Shown here in pieces: positions 16,355-24,068 of a stretch of 64,000 bases of DNA. The notes beneath the pieces are model-generated. The model did not search any database and was not told the origin of the DNA. It saw only the letters and a list, made by a program, of their open reading frames with translations. Origin of the DNA: Deltaproteobacteria bacterium (GTDB taxonomy: Bacteria > BMS3Abin14); the NCBI GenBank assembly GCA_013151915.1, contig JAADHJ010000016.1:41446-105445 (forward strand), read 5' to 3'. A program made the position numbers and the translations under genes. Numbering within the stretch: the first letter of the stretch is position 1; every line of letters begins with the position of its first letter.

Positions 16355-17335
16355 ATGGCTCCTGACATGGTAAAGATTCTGATAGTGGATGACGACGACA
16401 ACATTCGCCATCTCCTCCGACTGGCTTTTGAGGACGAGTTCGAGGTCCGGGAGGCCCGGGATGGACAGGAAGCGTACGAAATTGCCGGGCAATGGAATCC
16501 GGATATGGTCGTCTCCGATATAATGATGCCGAAGCTTGACGGGTATTCTCTCTATCGAAAACTAAAGAACATGCCCGCAACATCTTCGATCCCGTTTATC
16601 TTCCTCTCAGCCAAGAAAGACGTGGACGAAAAGGTTGTCGGACTCGAGATGGGCGCAGACGACTACATAACCAAGCCTTTTTCCATAAAGGAACTTAAGG
16701 CCAAGGTTCGTTCGATCATAAAGAAGATGGGCGATCTGAATGTCCGGGGGAGTCTTGAGGGCCTGCTTAACGAGATCGACCTGGTGGAGATCATCCAACT
16801 GATTGATATGGGCCGGAAGACCGGGATGCTCATTCTGGACAATCTGGAAAATACCGGGAAAATATATTTTGAAAGGGGGGAGGCTCTTTTTGCTCAGACG
16901 GGTCACTGGACCGGGCCGGATGCCCTTTTTACCCTGCTGTCGTGGAAGGAAGGAAAGTTCCGTCTGGATCCTGCCCCCGTCAGGGTCCAGACGAACATGG
17001 ATCGGAGTCGGGGCCAGGAAATGCTGATGGAAGGTGTCAGGCTCATGGATGAAATGGAGGAAGCCATAAGGCAACTGCCCCCGGCAGGGACTGTCCTCAT
17101 CCCGGTGGTCGAGGGCAAATCCCCATCGGATGAGATGCGAAAGGTCTGCAATTTATTTATTGGCGGAGCCACGGTAGCGAGCGTTCGCGGGAAAGCCCCT
17201 TTTCCATGTTACCGTTTTTATCCTCTTGTGGCGAAAACTGTTGCCGCCGGTTGTCTGAAGGTAAAGGCACCCACCGCCCGGGAAACCGAAATCGATCTTC
17301 TTAAGCGTGTCAAAGCCGCTGTCCGGGATCTTTAA
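16355..17335 (+). CDS. Response regulator with DUF4388 output domain
   Basis: The 326-residue product has a receiver domain (ILIVDDDDNIRHLL, VVSDIMMPKLDGY, LSAKKD, ITKPFS; residues about 5-122). A DUF4388 (PatA-like) domain follows (GSLEGLLNEIDLVEIIQLI through KTGMLILDN, GKIYFERGEALFAQTG, ALFTLLSWKEGKF), then about 100 uncharacterised residues. DUF4388 proteins in Deltaproteobacteria and cyanobacteria often occur with MglA-like GTPases and chemosensory systems, in polarity or motility roles. The start is uncertain: ATG at 16355 or 16367 both suit the receiver fold. The gene follows the HD-GYP gene almost directly. Confidence 0.88.
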   Translation: MAPDMVKILIVDDDDNIRHLLRLAFEDEFEVREARDGQEAYEIAGQWNPDMVVSDIMMPKLDGYSLYRKLKNMPATSSIPFIFLSAKKDVDEKVVGLEMGADDYITKPFSIKELKAKVRSIIKKMGDLNVRGSLEGLLNEIDLVEIIQLIDMGRKTGMLILDNLENTGKIYFERGEALFAQTGHWTGPDALFTLLSWKEGKFRLDPAPVRVQTNMDRSRGQEMLMEGVRLMDEMEEAIRQLPPAGTVLIPVVEGKSPSDEMRKVCNLFIGGATVASVRGKAPFPCYRFYPLVAKTVAAGCLKVKAPTARETEIDLLKRVKAAVRDL

Positions 17336-17348
17336 TGGAGGTGACACG

Positions 17349-17774
17349 GTGTTGATCCGGTATCTGGTGCTTTCCCCCTCAGGCGAAAAAAGGGGGGTTT
17401 TCCTGGAGGAACTGTTCGGATCTTACGAACTGTCGCCAAATGGAAAGGGGGAAAAGGCCCAACTCCCTCTCGGGACCGGGGAAAGTCTGGAGATCATCGG
17501 GGCCGGCGAACCCTCGCGCCTCTGTTCAACGGCTCAGACCCTTGTTACGAAAAATATCCGCATTAACGGTATTCTGTTCCTCCTCCCTTCAGGTGATGAA
17601 GGGTCCTGGAATGAATCCCAACGTCTTTCGGAATGGCTCCTGGAGATCGGGAAAAATATTCCCGTTAAGACCTGGGTCATAGGGGATCGGAAGGAGATGG
17701 ACAAGGCCACATCCAAGAGGATTCTCCTGGCTCTGCTTGAGGAGCACGAGAGGCTCCTGGCCGCCACAACCTGA
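17349..17774 (+). CDS. Putative degenerate MglA/Ras-like GTPase (pseudo-GTPase)
   Basis: The 141-residue protein has no clear family match that I can name. Its layout resembles a small Ras-like GTPase. An N-terminal strand VLIRYLVLSPSGEKRG stands where a P-loop would be but lacks GxxxxGK(S/T). A central strand GILFLLPSGD stands where MglA has GVVFVADS. A later strand VKTWVIGDRKEMDKA stands where MglA has the NKRD base-recognition motif. If the comparison is right, nucleotide-binding residues are lost. GGAGGT lies 6 bases before the GTG at 17349. It sits between a DUF4388 receiver gene and a GAF kinase gene, a neighbourhood that in relatives, as I recall, carries MglA. The function is inferred. 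Confidence 0.6.
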   Translation: MLIRYLVLSPSGEKRGVFLEELFGSYELSPNGKGEKAQLPLGTGESLEIIGAGEPSRLCSTAQTLVTKNIRINGILFLLPSGDEGSWNESQRLSEWLLEIGKNIPVKTWVIGDRKEMDKATSKRILLALLEEHERLLAATT

Positions 17775-17776
17775 TC

Positions 17777-19078
17777 ATGACTCACAACGCCATGGAAAGA
17801 GAAGCGGCCCGGTATCGGGAAATCAGTGATCGATATACTGAACTTTCCACCGTGGTACGGCTTGGCCTTGAGTTGGGGGTGGAACTCAACGTTGAACATG
17901 TACTGGAGAAAATCGTACAGCAGATTCACGAAGAACTGGGTTTCGGGATCGTCTCCATAATGCTGTTGTCCGATGGGGGGGACTATTTGTCCATTAGTGC
18001 ATCCCGGGGTCTGGGTGATGATATTGTAGCGTCATCGAGGCCCGCGGTCGGGGAAGGCATCGCGGGCTGGGTGGCAAAGGAAGGAGAACCTCTCCTTGTA
18101 AATAATATCGAAACGCATCCTCGATTCGGAAAACTTCGAAGCCATGGTCGTTACAGTTCCAAATCCCTCATCTGTGTTCCCCTAAAGGTGGGGAAAAGGA
18201 TTATAGGCGTACTAAACGGAAATAACAGGAAGGGCTCGGATATCCTGACGGAGCACGACCTCAGGCTTCTGAGCATCTATGCTTCCCAGGCGTCCGTGAC
18301 TATAGAAAGGGCGCGGTTATACCGCAGTCTTGAACTTCAGGCAGACGAGCTGAGCGCTGCCTATAACCAACTGAAGGTACTTGATAGGATCAAAGCGGAT
18401 TTCATAACCAACGTTTCCCATGAATTCCGAACTCCGGTCACGGTTATTCTGGGTTACCTGGAGCTCCTTAAAGGAAGCGTCGAGACGCCGGAACAGGTCG
18501 AGAAGGTTAACATCGCCATGGATGCTTCATACAGATTGGCGAAGCTGGTTGACGACAGCACCGATATTCTCAGGCTGGATTCGGGTTCCATGCCCTTCTT
18601 TTTCCACGACGAGAACATGGGGGAATTTCTCAGGGAGGCTCTTTACAAGCATGCCGACAGGACAGCCGAAAAAGGGGTTAAGCTTGAGATGGACCTTGAG
18701 AAAACCCTGCCTCCGGTTTCCATCGACGTTGGCAAGATGGGGGATGTTGTCGAAAAACTTATCGATAATTCCATAAAGTTCACATCCGCCGGTGGTTATG
18801 TGCGGGTTTCCTGTTCCGCAGCCAAAAAAGGCTGGGTTACGGTGGCCTTTGAGGATTCGGGATCAGGTGTCCCCGCAGGTGAGCAGGAGCGGGTCTTCGA
18901 ATACTTTGAGCAGGGCGGGGATATAATGACATCAAAACCCCCGGGGACAGGGCTGGGCCTTCCCATTGCCAAGGCCATTATTGTCCGTCATGGTGGGCAT
19001 CTCTGGTTTGATAGGGACCATCCGAAAGGATGTCGAATCCTTTTTGATATTCCAGCGAAGGATTTCCATGCGGGATAA
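17777..19078 (+). CDS. GAF-domain sensor histidine kinase
   Basis: The 433-residue cytoplasmic protein has an N-terminal GAF domain (residues about 30-180, including GEGIAGWVAKEGEPLLVNNI and SLICVPLKVGKRIIGVLNG). A coiled connector and a kinase core follow: H-box VSHEFRTPVTVILGYLELL, N-box LIDNSIKFTSAGG, G-boxes EDSGSGVP and GTGLGLPIAKAI. It begins two bases after the pseudo-GTPase stop, and its 3' end overlaps the start of the trkH gene by 11 bases. That makes translational coupling to a potassium transporter likely. An alternative start at 17792 would be five residues shorter. Confidence 0.92.
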   Translation: MTHNAMEREAARYREISDRYTELSTVVRLGLELGVELNVEHVLEKIVQQIHEELGFGIVSIMLLSDGGDYLSISASRGLGDDIVASSRPAVGEGIAGWVAKEGEPLLVNNIETHPRFGKLRSHGRYSSKSLICVPLKVGKRIIGVLNGNNRKGSDILTEHDLRLLSIYASQASVTIERARLYRSLELQADELSAAYNQLKVLDRIKADFITNVSHEFRTPVTVILGYLELLKGSVETPEQVEKVNIAMDASYRLAKLVDDSTDILRLDSGSMPFFFHDENMGEFLREALYKHADRTAEKGVKLEMDLEKTLPPVSIDVGKMGDVVEKLIDNSIKFTSAGGYVRVSCSAAKKGWVTVAFEDSGSGVPAGEQERVFEYFEQGGDIMTSKPPGTGLGLPIAKAIIVRHGGHLWFDRDHPKGCRILFDIPAKDFHAG

Positions 19079-20402
19079 TCCCTATATTACCATTCTACTG
19101 GGGTTCGCGGTGGTGATCATCCTGGGGACCGTTGTCCTTTCCCTCCCCGCGAGCACGGTTGACGGGAGAGGTCTTCCCCTGGATGACGCTTTCTTTATAG
19201 CGACATCCGCGACCTGTGTTACGGGTCTCTCTACGGTGGTAATCGGGAAAATTCTGACGCCCATGGGGCAGGGTGTTCTCCTGGCCATGATACAGGTGGG
19301 CGGGCTTGGACTGATGACCCTCTCCACCTTTTTCGGCCTGCTCCTGGGGATCCATCCGCGTATTCAGAACAGGATTGTCATTAAAGAGGCCCTCAATCAG
19401 GTCGAAGAGTTTCACATCAAGCATCTTATTTGGAGGATTATCCTTTACACTCTTGGGATGGAAACCGCGGGAGCGATAATCTTCGCGGCCAGAACCGGAC
19501 TGGGGGATGATCCGATGAGGGGAATTTTCTCCGCGGTTTTTCATTCCGTGTCGGCCTTCTGCAACGCAGGATTTACTCTCTATTCCGACAGTCTGTCCGC
19601 GTTCCGATTTGACCCGGTGATCAATGTCACCGTTATGGTCCTCGTTGTTGGAGGGGGCATAGGTTTCTGGGTGATCTACGGTTTCTATGAGAGTTTCAAG
19701 TCACGGATCAGGGGAGATGTAATCCATCCCTCAAGCCTTCAGACCCAGGTTGTTGTCAGGATGACCGCTGCCCTTATCCTGATTGGAACGATCCTTTTTA
19801 TGGTTCTCGAAGGGAGTCGGTCCGGAGCCAGCGGCCTCGATCTGTTCTGGATCTCGGCATTTCAGTCCGTTACGACAAGAACAGCCGGCTTCAACACTGT
19901 CGACATCGCGTCGCTTTCCTTTCCAACCCTCATCTGGATCATGGCCTGGATGTTTATCGGCGCGTCTCCAGGGTCCACCGGAGGCGGTGTAAAAACCACG
20001 ACCTTCGCGGTTATGCTGGCTTCCATGAGGGCTGTTCTGACCGGTAGAGAAAAGGTCGAACTCAGGAAACGAACTCTGCCGGAGACGGTAGTCCGCAGGG
20101 CCCACGCTGTGTTTCTGGCCTCCATTGGATGGGTGTTTGTCGCTGTTTTCGCTCTCTCCATGATCGGTGTTGCCGGGGGGGCATCCACCTTCCTCCCTAT
20201 TCTGTTCGAGACGATATCCGCCTTCGGGACTGTGGGATTGAGTATGGGGCTGACGACATCCCTCACCGTGGCGGGGAAGGTTATCCTCTCGCTTACGATG
20301 TTTGCAGGGCGGGTAGGTCCCCTCAGCCTGATCCTGGCCCTTGCCCAGAAACCCGACAGGGCGCAGATCGTGTATCCTGAGCAGCAGCTGCCCATCGGGT
20401 AA
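19068..20402 (+). CDS. TrkH/KtrB-family potassium uptake channel subunit
   Basis: The 444-residue product is an inner-membrane cation translocator with about eight to ten hydrophobic helices. Four pore loops with the filter glycine are visible: ATCVTGLST, FCNAGFTLY, TRTAGFNTVD and AFGTVGLSMG. The size and simple N-terminus fit KtrB-type members better than the longer TrkH of E. coli. The start ATG at 19068 lies inside the upstream kinase gene, with AAGGA 5 bases before it. No cytoplasmic TrkA/KtrA RCK partner is encoded next to it, which is unusual. A GC-rich hairpin follows the stop. Confidence 0.92.
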   Translation: MRDNPYITILLGFAVVIILGTVVLSLPASTVDGRGLPLDDAFFIATSATCVTGLSTVVIGKILTPMGQGVLLAMIQVGGLGLMTLSTFFGLLLGIHPRIQNRIVIKEALNQVEEFHIKHLIWRIILYTLGMETAGAIIFAARTGLGDDPMRGIFSAVFHSVSAFCNAGFTLYSDSLSAFRFDPVINVTVMVLVVGGGIGFWVIYGFYESFKSRIRGDVIHPSSLQTQVVVRMTAALILIGTILFMVLEGSRSGASGLDLFWISAFQSVTTRTAGFNTVDIASLSFPTLIWIMAWMFIGASPGSTGGGVKTTTFAVMLASMRAVLTGREKVELRKRTLPETVVRRAHAVFLASIGWVFVAVFALSMIGVAGGASTFLPILFETISAFGTVGLSMGLTTSLTVAGKVILSLTMFAGRVGPLSLILALAQKPDRAQIVYPEQQLPIG

Positions 20403-20403
20403 A

Positions 20404-20421
20404 GGGGGAGAGCCATCCCCC
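20404..20421 (+). terminator. GC-rich hairpin after trkH
   Basis: GGGGGA-GAGCCA-TCCCCC begins one base after the trkH stop. No T-tract follows directly, so termination, if any, would be weak. The chemosensory genes begin after it. Confidence 0.35.
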
Positions 20422-20426
20422 GCCTC

Positions 20427-20464
20427 GCAAAATGGCTCGAAGAGACTTTTTACGAGGTCGTCAA
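20427..20464 (+). repeat. Multi-hairpin repeat, 3' end fragment
   Basis: GAAGAGACTTTTTACGAGGT followed by CGTCAA matches the end of the repeat, with the variant ending seen also at 41142-41159. A second diverged fragment (TTGATGGGCTTGCAGAAAAT) lies at about 20526, just before cheR. Confidence 0.65.
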
Positions 20465-20548
20465 AGTTGACATTGTTAAATTTGTTATGCTAAAAAAAAC
20501 GGTGAGTTCCCGAATAGTTACAAAGTTGATGGGCTTGCAGAAAATCCG

Positions 20549-21463
20549 GTGCCTTTTTCCGCCAAGGTTGTTCAGGATGATATTTTGACAGAAGGCGACA
20601 CCCCGGGAATGGATTTACTCCCTTCTGAGGATGTTTGGGCTTTTGAGGCGCTCAAGGAACTTCTCATGGGGGAGAAGGGTTTTGACCTGGAGGCGTACAA
20701 GGTTCGATGCATCCTACGAAGGATATATCTTCGTGTGCGTTCGAAAGGGTTTCCCAGCCTTGGTCAATATTTCAAGGTTTTGAACAGGAACCCGGAGGAA
20801 CTGGAAAGACTTTTTCAGTACCTGACTATCAACGTTACCGAGTTTTTCCGTAACCCTTCAGCCTTCCGTTACCTTTATGAACGGATTCTGCCGGCGCTGC
20901 TTGCCGAACGGGTCGGAAGGGGCGTAATTAACATCTGGAGCGCCGGCTGTTCAAGCGGTGAGGAGCCGTACAGCCTGGCTATTCTGGTCCTCGAGGTAAT
21001 GAAAAACCTGGGTGTGCGCAACGCTTTTCATATACTTGCGACGGATGTGGACGTGGCAGTGCTTGCACGGGCCGAGACCGGCCGATATTCCGCTGACGCA
21101 TTGAAAAACGCCACCGAGGAGGAAAAGTCCCGATATTTTATTCCCGACGGCGATGGCTACCTGATAGGAAAAAAACCGAAGGGGCTGGTAACATTCAGGG
21201 CCGCGAATTTGTTGGTAGATCCTCCAGGGGAAAAACAGGACTTGATTTTGTGCAGAAACCTGTTGATATATCTCTCCAGAGAAAAGCAGGAAAAGGTTAT
21301 CTCAAACTTTGCCGGCGATATGCGGCCCGGCGGATACCTGATGCTGGGAAAGGCCGAAACGCTCATTGGCCGGAGCCGGTTATATTACCAGAATATCTCC
21401 CCCACGGAGAGGATCTATCGGAAACGTGACGTCCCTCTTGAAGGGGACAATCCCACCCCCTGA
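20549..21463 (+). CDS. cheR: Chemotaxis protein methyltransferase CheR
   Basis: CheR transfers methyl groups from S-adenosylmethionine to glutamates of chemoreceptors. The product (up to 304 residues) has the N-terminal helical CheR domain with LTINVTEFFRNPSAF, the AdoMet-binding loop IWSAGCSSGEEPYSLAI, and ILATDVDVAVLARA, FRAANLL and DLILCRNLLIYL. The start is uncertain: GTG at 20549 lies next to a diverged repeat fragment, and an ATG at 20609 would still keep the whole domain. It is the first gene of the cheR-mcp-cheW-cheY group. Confidence 0.93.
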   Translation: MPFSAKVVQDDILTEGDTPGMDLLPSEDVWAFEALKELLMGEKGFDLEAYKVRCILRRIYLRVRSKGFPSLGQYFKVLNRNPEELERLFQYLTINVTEFFRNPSAFRYLYERILPALLAERVGRGVINIWSAGCSSGEEPYSLAILVLEVMKNLGVRNAFHILATDVDVAVLARAETGRYSADALKNATEEEKSRYFIPDGDGYLIGKKPKGLVTFRAANLLVDPPGEKQDLILCRNLLIYLSREKQEKVISNFAGDMRPGGYLMLGKAETLIGRSRLYYQNISPTERIYRKRDVPLEGDNPTP

Positions 21464-21500
21464 TGTTGTTAGGGGCCCATAGGCAAAGGAGCTTCCAGGC

Positions 21501-22757
21501 ATGAGAATGGAAATGAAATACAAACTGATCCTGTCCTTCCTCATGGTGATCGCTGTGGTGGTTTTTGTTCCCTTTCTGTTCGACCTATTAAACGTCAAGG
21601 GGGGATGGAGCCAGCTCGGCTCAACTTCAGCGGCAATCGCAGTCGGCCTTATCCTGGGAAGCGTGGTTTCTACCAGTATAACCCGCGACCTGCGTGAAAT
21701 GAGGGATGTGGCCATTAAGATAAGCAGGGGCGATCTCACGCAGGATCTATCCCCGCTGGAGAAACACTTTGAGGATGAAATAACCGATCTCCGGGCAGCT
21801 ATTCGTGTTATGGTCCAGCGGCTGGCCCTCATGGTCAAGGAGGTGACCGGTTCGTCCGTTGAAGTCCATGAATCGGCCCAGACACTCTCGGCAACCGCGG
21901 AGGAGATGAATGCCTCCACCGAGGAGATAGCCGCGGCTATTGACGGGATCAGCAAGGGTGCGGAAACTCAGGCAACCCAGGTGGAGAAGATGGTAACGAC
22001 CATTCGGCAGATGGCGTCCAGCCTCGAGTCCATGGCCGAAAAATCCAGGGAATCGGCCAAAATTTCCACGGAGGCAGGCTATACCGCCCAAGCGGGCAGT
22101 AAGCATACGGAAAGCGCCGTCAATAAGCTTAAGCAGGTCTTTGACACCGTTTCCCGCGCCAGTGGGACGGTCACCGGATTCAGCGAGCGGAGCAAAGAGA
22201 TCGGTGAAATCGTCGACATCATCACCGGGGTTGCACAACAGACAACCCTCCTGGCTTTGAATGCCACCATCGAGGCTGCAAGAGCCGGTGACTACGGCCG
22301 CGGATTCGCGGTGGTGGCAGAGGAAGTTCGTAAGCTCGCGGAGAACACCGGACAGTTCGCTGAAAAAATCTCCGGTATTGTAGGAAGACTCCAGAATGAG
22401 ACGGAACAGGTTCTTCTCTCTATGAAAGATGTCGGGGGGGTCCTGGACGAAGGCCAGGAGATTGTTCAGACCATGGGCGGAGCGTTGGAGGATATCGTGA
22501 AGATCGTCATGGAAACCACGAGCGGCGCCCAGGAGGTCTCACAGATTACTGAAGCCCAGAGCAAGGCCGCGGCGGAACTGACCCGAGCTATGGACGAGAT
22601 CGCAAAGGTTGCGGAGGATAATGCCGCTTCGACGGAGGAGGTTTCGGCAGCTACGGAAGAACAGACAGCCTCCATGGAGGAACTCGCGGCGGCCGCACAG
22701 GACCTTACGGCGCTTTCGGACAAGTTGAATAAACTGTCCGAGGAGTTCAAGGCCTGA
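21501..22757 (+). CDS. Methyl-accepting chemotaxis protein without periplasmic sensor domain
   Basis: The 418-residue receptor has two membrane helices (about residues 7-27 and 35-54) separated by only a few residues, then a HAMP-like region and the long cytoplasmic signalling coiled coil. The highly conserved hairpin tip is present ([35 protein letters not shown]). Typical receptors have 100 or more residues between the helices, so this one must sense within the membrane, in the cytoplasm or through a partner. Glu/Gln-rich segments with paired E/Q ([30 protein letters not shown]) are likely methylation sites for CheR. It lies between cheR and cheW. Confidence 0.93.
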   Translation: MRMEMKYKLILSFLMVIAVVVFVPFLFDLLNVKGGWSQLGSTSAAIAVGLILGSVVSTSITRDLREMRDVAIKISRGDLTQDLSPLEKHFEDEITDLRAAIRVMVQRLALMVKEVTGSSVEVHESAQTLSATAEEMNASTEEIAAAIDGISKGAETQATQVEKMVTTIRQMASSLESMAEKSRESAKISTEAGYTAQAGSKHTESAVNKLKQVFDTVSRASGTVTGFSERSKEIGEIVDIITGVAQQTTLLALNATIEAARAGDYGRGFAVVAEEVRKLAENTGQFAEKISGIVGRLQNETEQVLLSMKDVGGVLDEGQEIVQTMGGALEDIVKIVMETTSGAQEVSQITEAQSKAAAELTRAMDEIAKVAEDNAASTEEVSAATEEQTASMEELAAAAQDLTALSDKLNKLSEEFKA

Positions 22758-22809
22758 TGGACCTCTCCCGGGAAAGAGACGTTGACGTCGTTTTGAGGGG
22801 CTGTAAGGG

Positions 22810-23313
22810 ATGACGTCAGCCGTAGATGCCGCTCGTCAGGTTAACGGGGCGGAGAACCTGAAGGAGGAAGAGGGGCATGGCGCAATCCTCTTTAGGGTAG
22901 GTCATGAATACCTGGCGCTCCCACTTGAGGACGTCGGGGAGATTCATGAAATGGAGGAAATTTCCGTTCTTCCCCTTTCGCCCCCGTTCCTTGGAGGTGT
23001 AATTAATGTCCACGGCATCCTGGCCTCGGTCATAAACCTCGACGTTATACTGGATGTCCAGGAAACCGGCGATGGCCGATTCCTGATTCGGCTGATCCCT
23101 GAGCGTGGGGGGATAGCCCTCAGGGTGGATAATACGTTTGGCATGGTCAGATATTCCCTCCTCGAGGAGGTCGCAGTGGCCCAGGAATCTGCATCCGGAA
23201 AGGTCCACATTGTTGAAGGGGTCTTCCGGAGCGGAGATAACCTCATATCGTTGATCAACCCGGATAAATTGTGTGCCTGGATCGACGAGGCATTGGCGAA
23301 AGGGGATGAATGA
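22810..23313 (+). CDS. cheW: Chemotaxis coupling protein CheW
   Basis: CheW links chemoreceptors to the kinase CheA. The 167-residue product consists of a single CheW-like beta domain (FRVGHEYLALPLEDVGEI, PPFLGGVINVHGILASVINL, ISLINPDKL). The ATG at 22810 follows the receptor gene by 52 bases. Its stop overlaps the start of the cheY gene (ATGATG), so coupler and response regulator are probably made together. Confidence 0.92.
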   Translation: MTSAVDAARQVNGAENLKEEEGHGAILFRVGHEYLALPLEDVGEIHEMEEISVLPLSPPFLGGVINVHGILASVINLDVILDVQETGDGRFLIRLIPERGGIALRVDNTFGMVRYSLLEEVAVAQESASGKVHIVEGVFRSGDNLISLINPDKLCAWIDEALAKGDE

Positions 23314-23699
23314 TGGCAATAAAGGTAATGATCGTCGATGACGCGATGTTCATGCGAAACATGATAGGGGACATCTTTCAGGGAAAAAAGTTCGCCGATG
23401 AGGAATACGAGGTCGTTGCCGAAGCCGAGAACGGTATTGAAGCGGTGGAAAAATATAAGGAATTCCGGCCCGATATTGTCACCATGGATATTGTGATGCC
23501 CGAGATGACGGGCATTGAAGCTCTTAAGGAGATCATCAAAATCGATGAGTCTGCCAAGGTCATCATGTGCAGTGCATTGGGACAGGACAGCCTGGTCATG
23601 GAAGCCCTGGATGCCGGAGCCAAGGATTTTATCGTAAAACCGTTTCAACCCGAGAAGGTTCTCGATGTGGTCATCAGGATTCTCTCGGACGCCAGATAA
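23313..23699 (+). CDS. cheY: CheY-type single-domain response regulator
   Basis: The 128-residue protein is a lone receiver domain with the acidic pair in MIVDDAMFMRN, the phospho-acceptor in VTMDIVMPEMTG, the Ser/Thr position in MCSALGQD and the lysine in IVKPFQ. It should be phosphorylated by CheA (24069-26069) and act on an output apparatus that is not encoded in the window. Two overlapping ATGs (23310 and 23313) are possible; AAAGGGGA is better spaced for the second. The insertion between residues 20 and 30 (QGKKFADEEYEVV) is common in CheY proteins of this type. Confidence 0.92.
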   Translation: MAIKVMIVDDAMFMRNMIGDIFQGKKFADEEYEVVAEAENGIEAVEKYKEFRPDIVTMDIVMPEMTGIEALKEIIKIDESAKVIMCSALGQDSLVMEALDAGAKDFIVKPFQPEKVLDVVIRILSDAR

Positions 23700-23722
23700 A
23701 ATGGATAATCAAAACCCCGATG

Positions 23723-23880
23723 TTGATGACTTCGCAAAAAAGTCATCAATGCGCCCATGAAGGGGCGCCCAAATCAACAACTTGCCCTGCAAGTCATTGA
23801 TTTGGGCGGAAAGTGAAAATGACACTTTTTGCTTTCCGTGGAGTAAAAAGCCATGGATGGACTTTTTACGATCCTATCAA
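23723..23880 (+). repeat. Multi-hairpin repeat, full copy
   Basis: All five modules are present, with an expanded third module (CAAATCAACAACTTG to CAAGTCATTGATTTG). It lies between cheY and cheA and would be transcribed in sense if the two are co-transcribed. Confidence 0.87.
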
Positions 23881-24018
23881 CGTCCAACGGGGTAAATCAG
23901 TCCGAAGTCCAGTGTCCAGAGGGAAAGAAAAGACGCGGGGATGCGGGTGAATGGAGGCAGGAAAGTATCGAGGTATCGAAGTACTCTAGACCCTAGACAC
24001 CAGATCCCAGACCCTGGT
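23881..24018 (+). repeat. GTCCAGAG/TAGACCC composite repeat
   Basis: Ordered units CGTCCAACGGGGTA, AGTCCAGTGTCCAGAG, AAGTATCGAGGTATCGAAGT, CTCTAGACCCTAGA and CCAGACCCTGG occur here. The same order appears at 58179-58331 and, decayed, at 5700-5870. With the multi-hairpin copy it fills the 369-base cheY-cheA gap, which has no gene. Confidence 0.7.
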
Positions 24019-24068
24019 TCCGGAAACCTGAAACCTTAAGCTGATTTTCTGGAGGATCATTAGACAAC

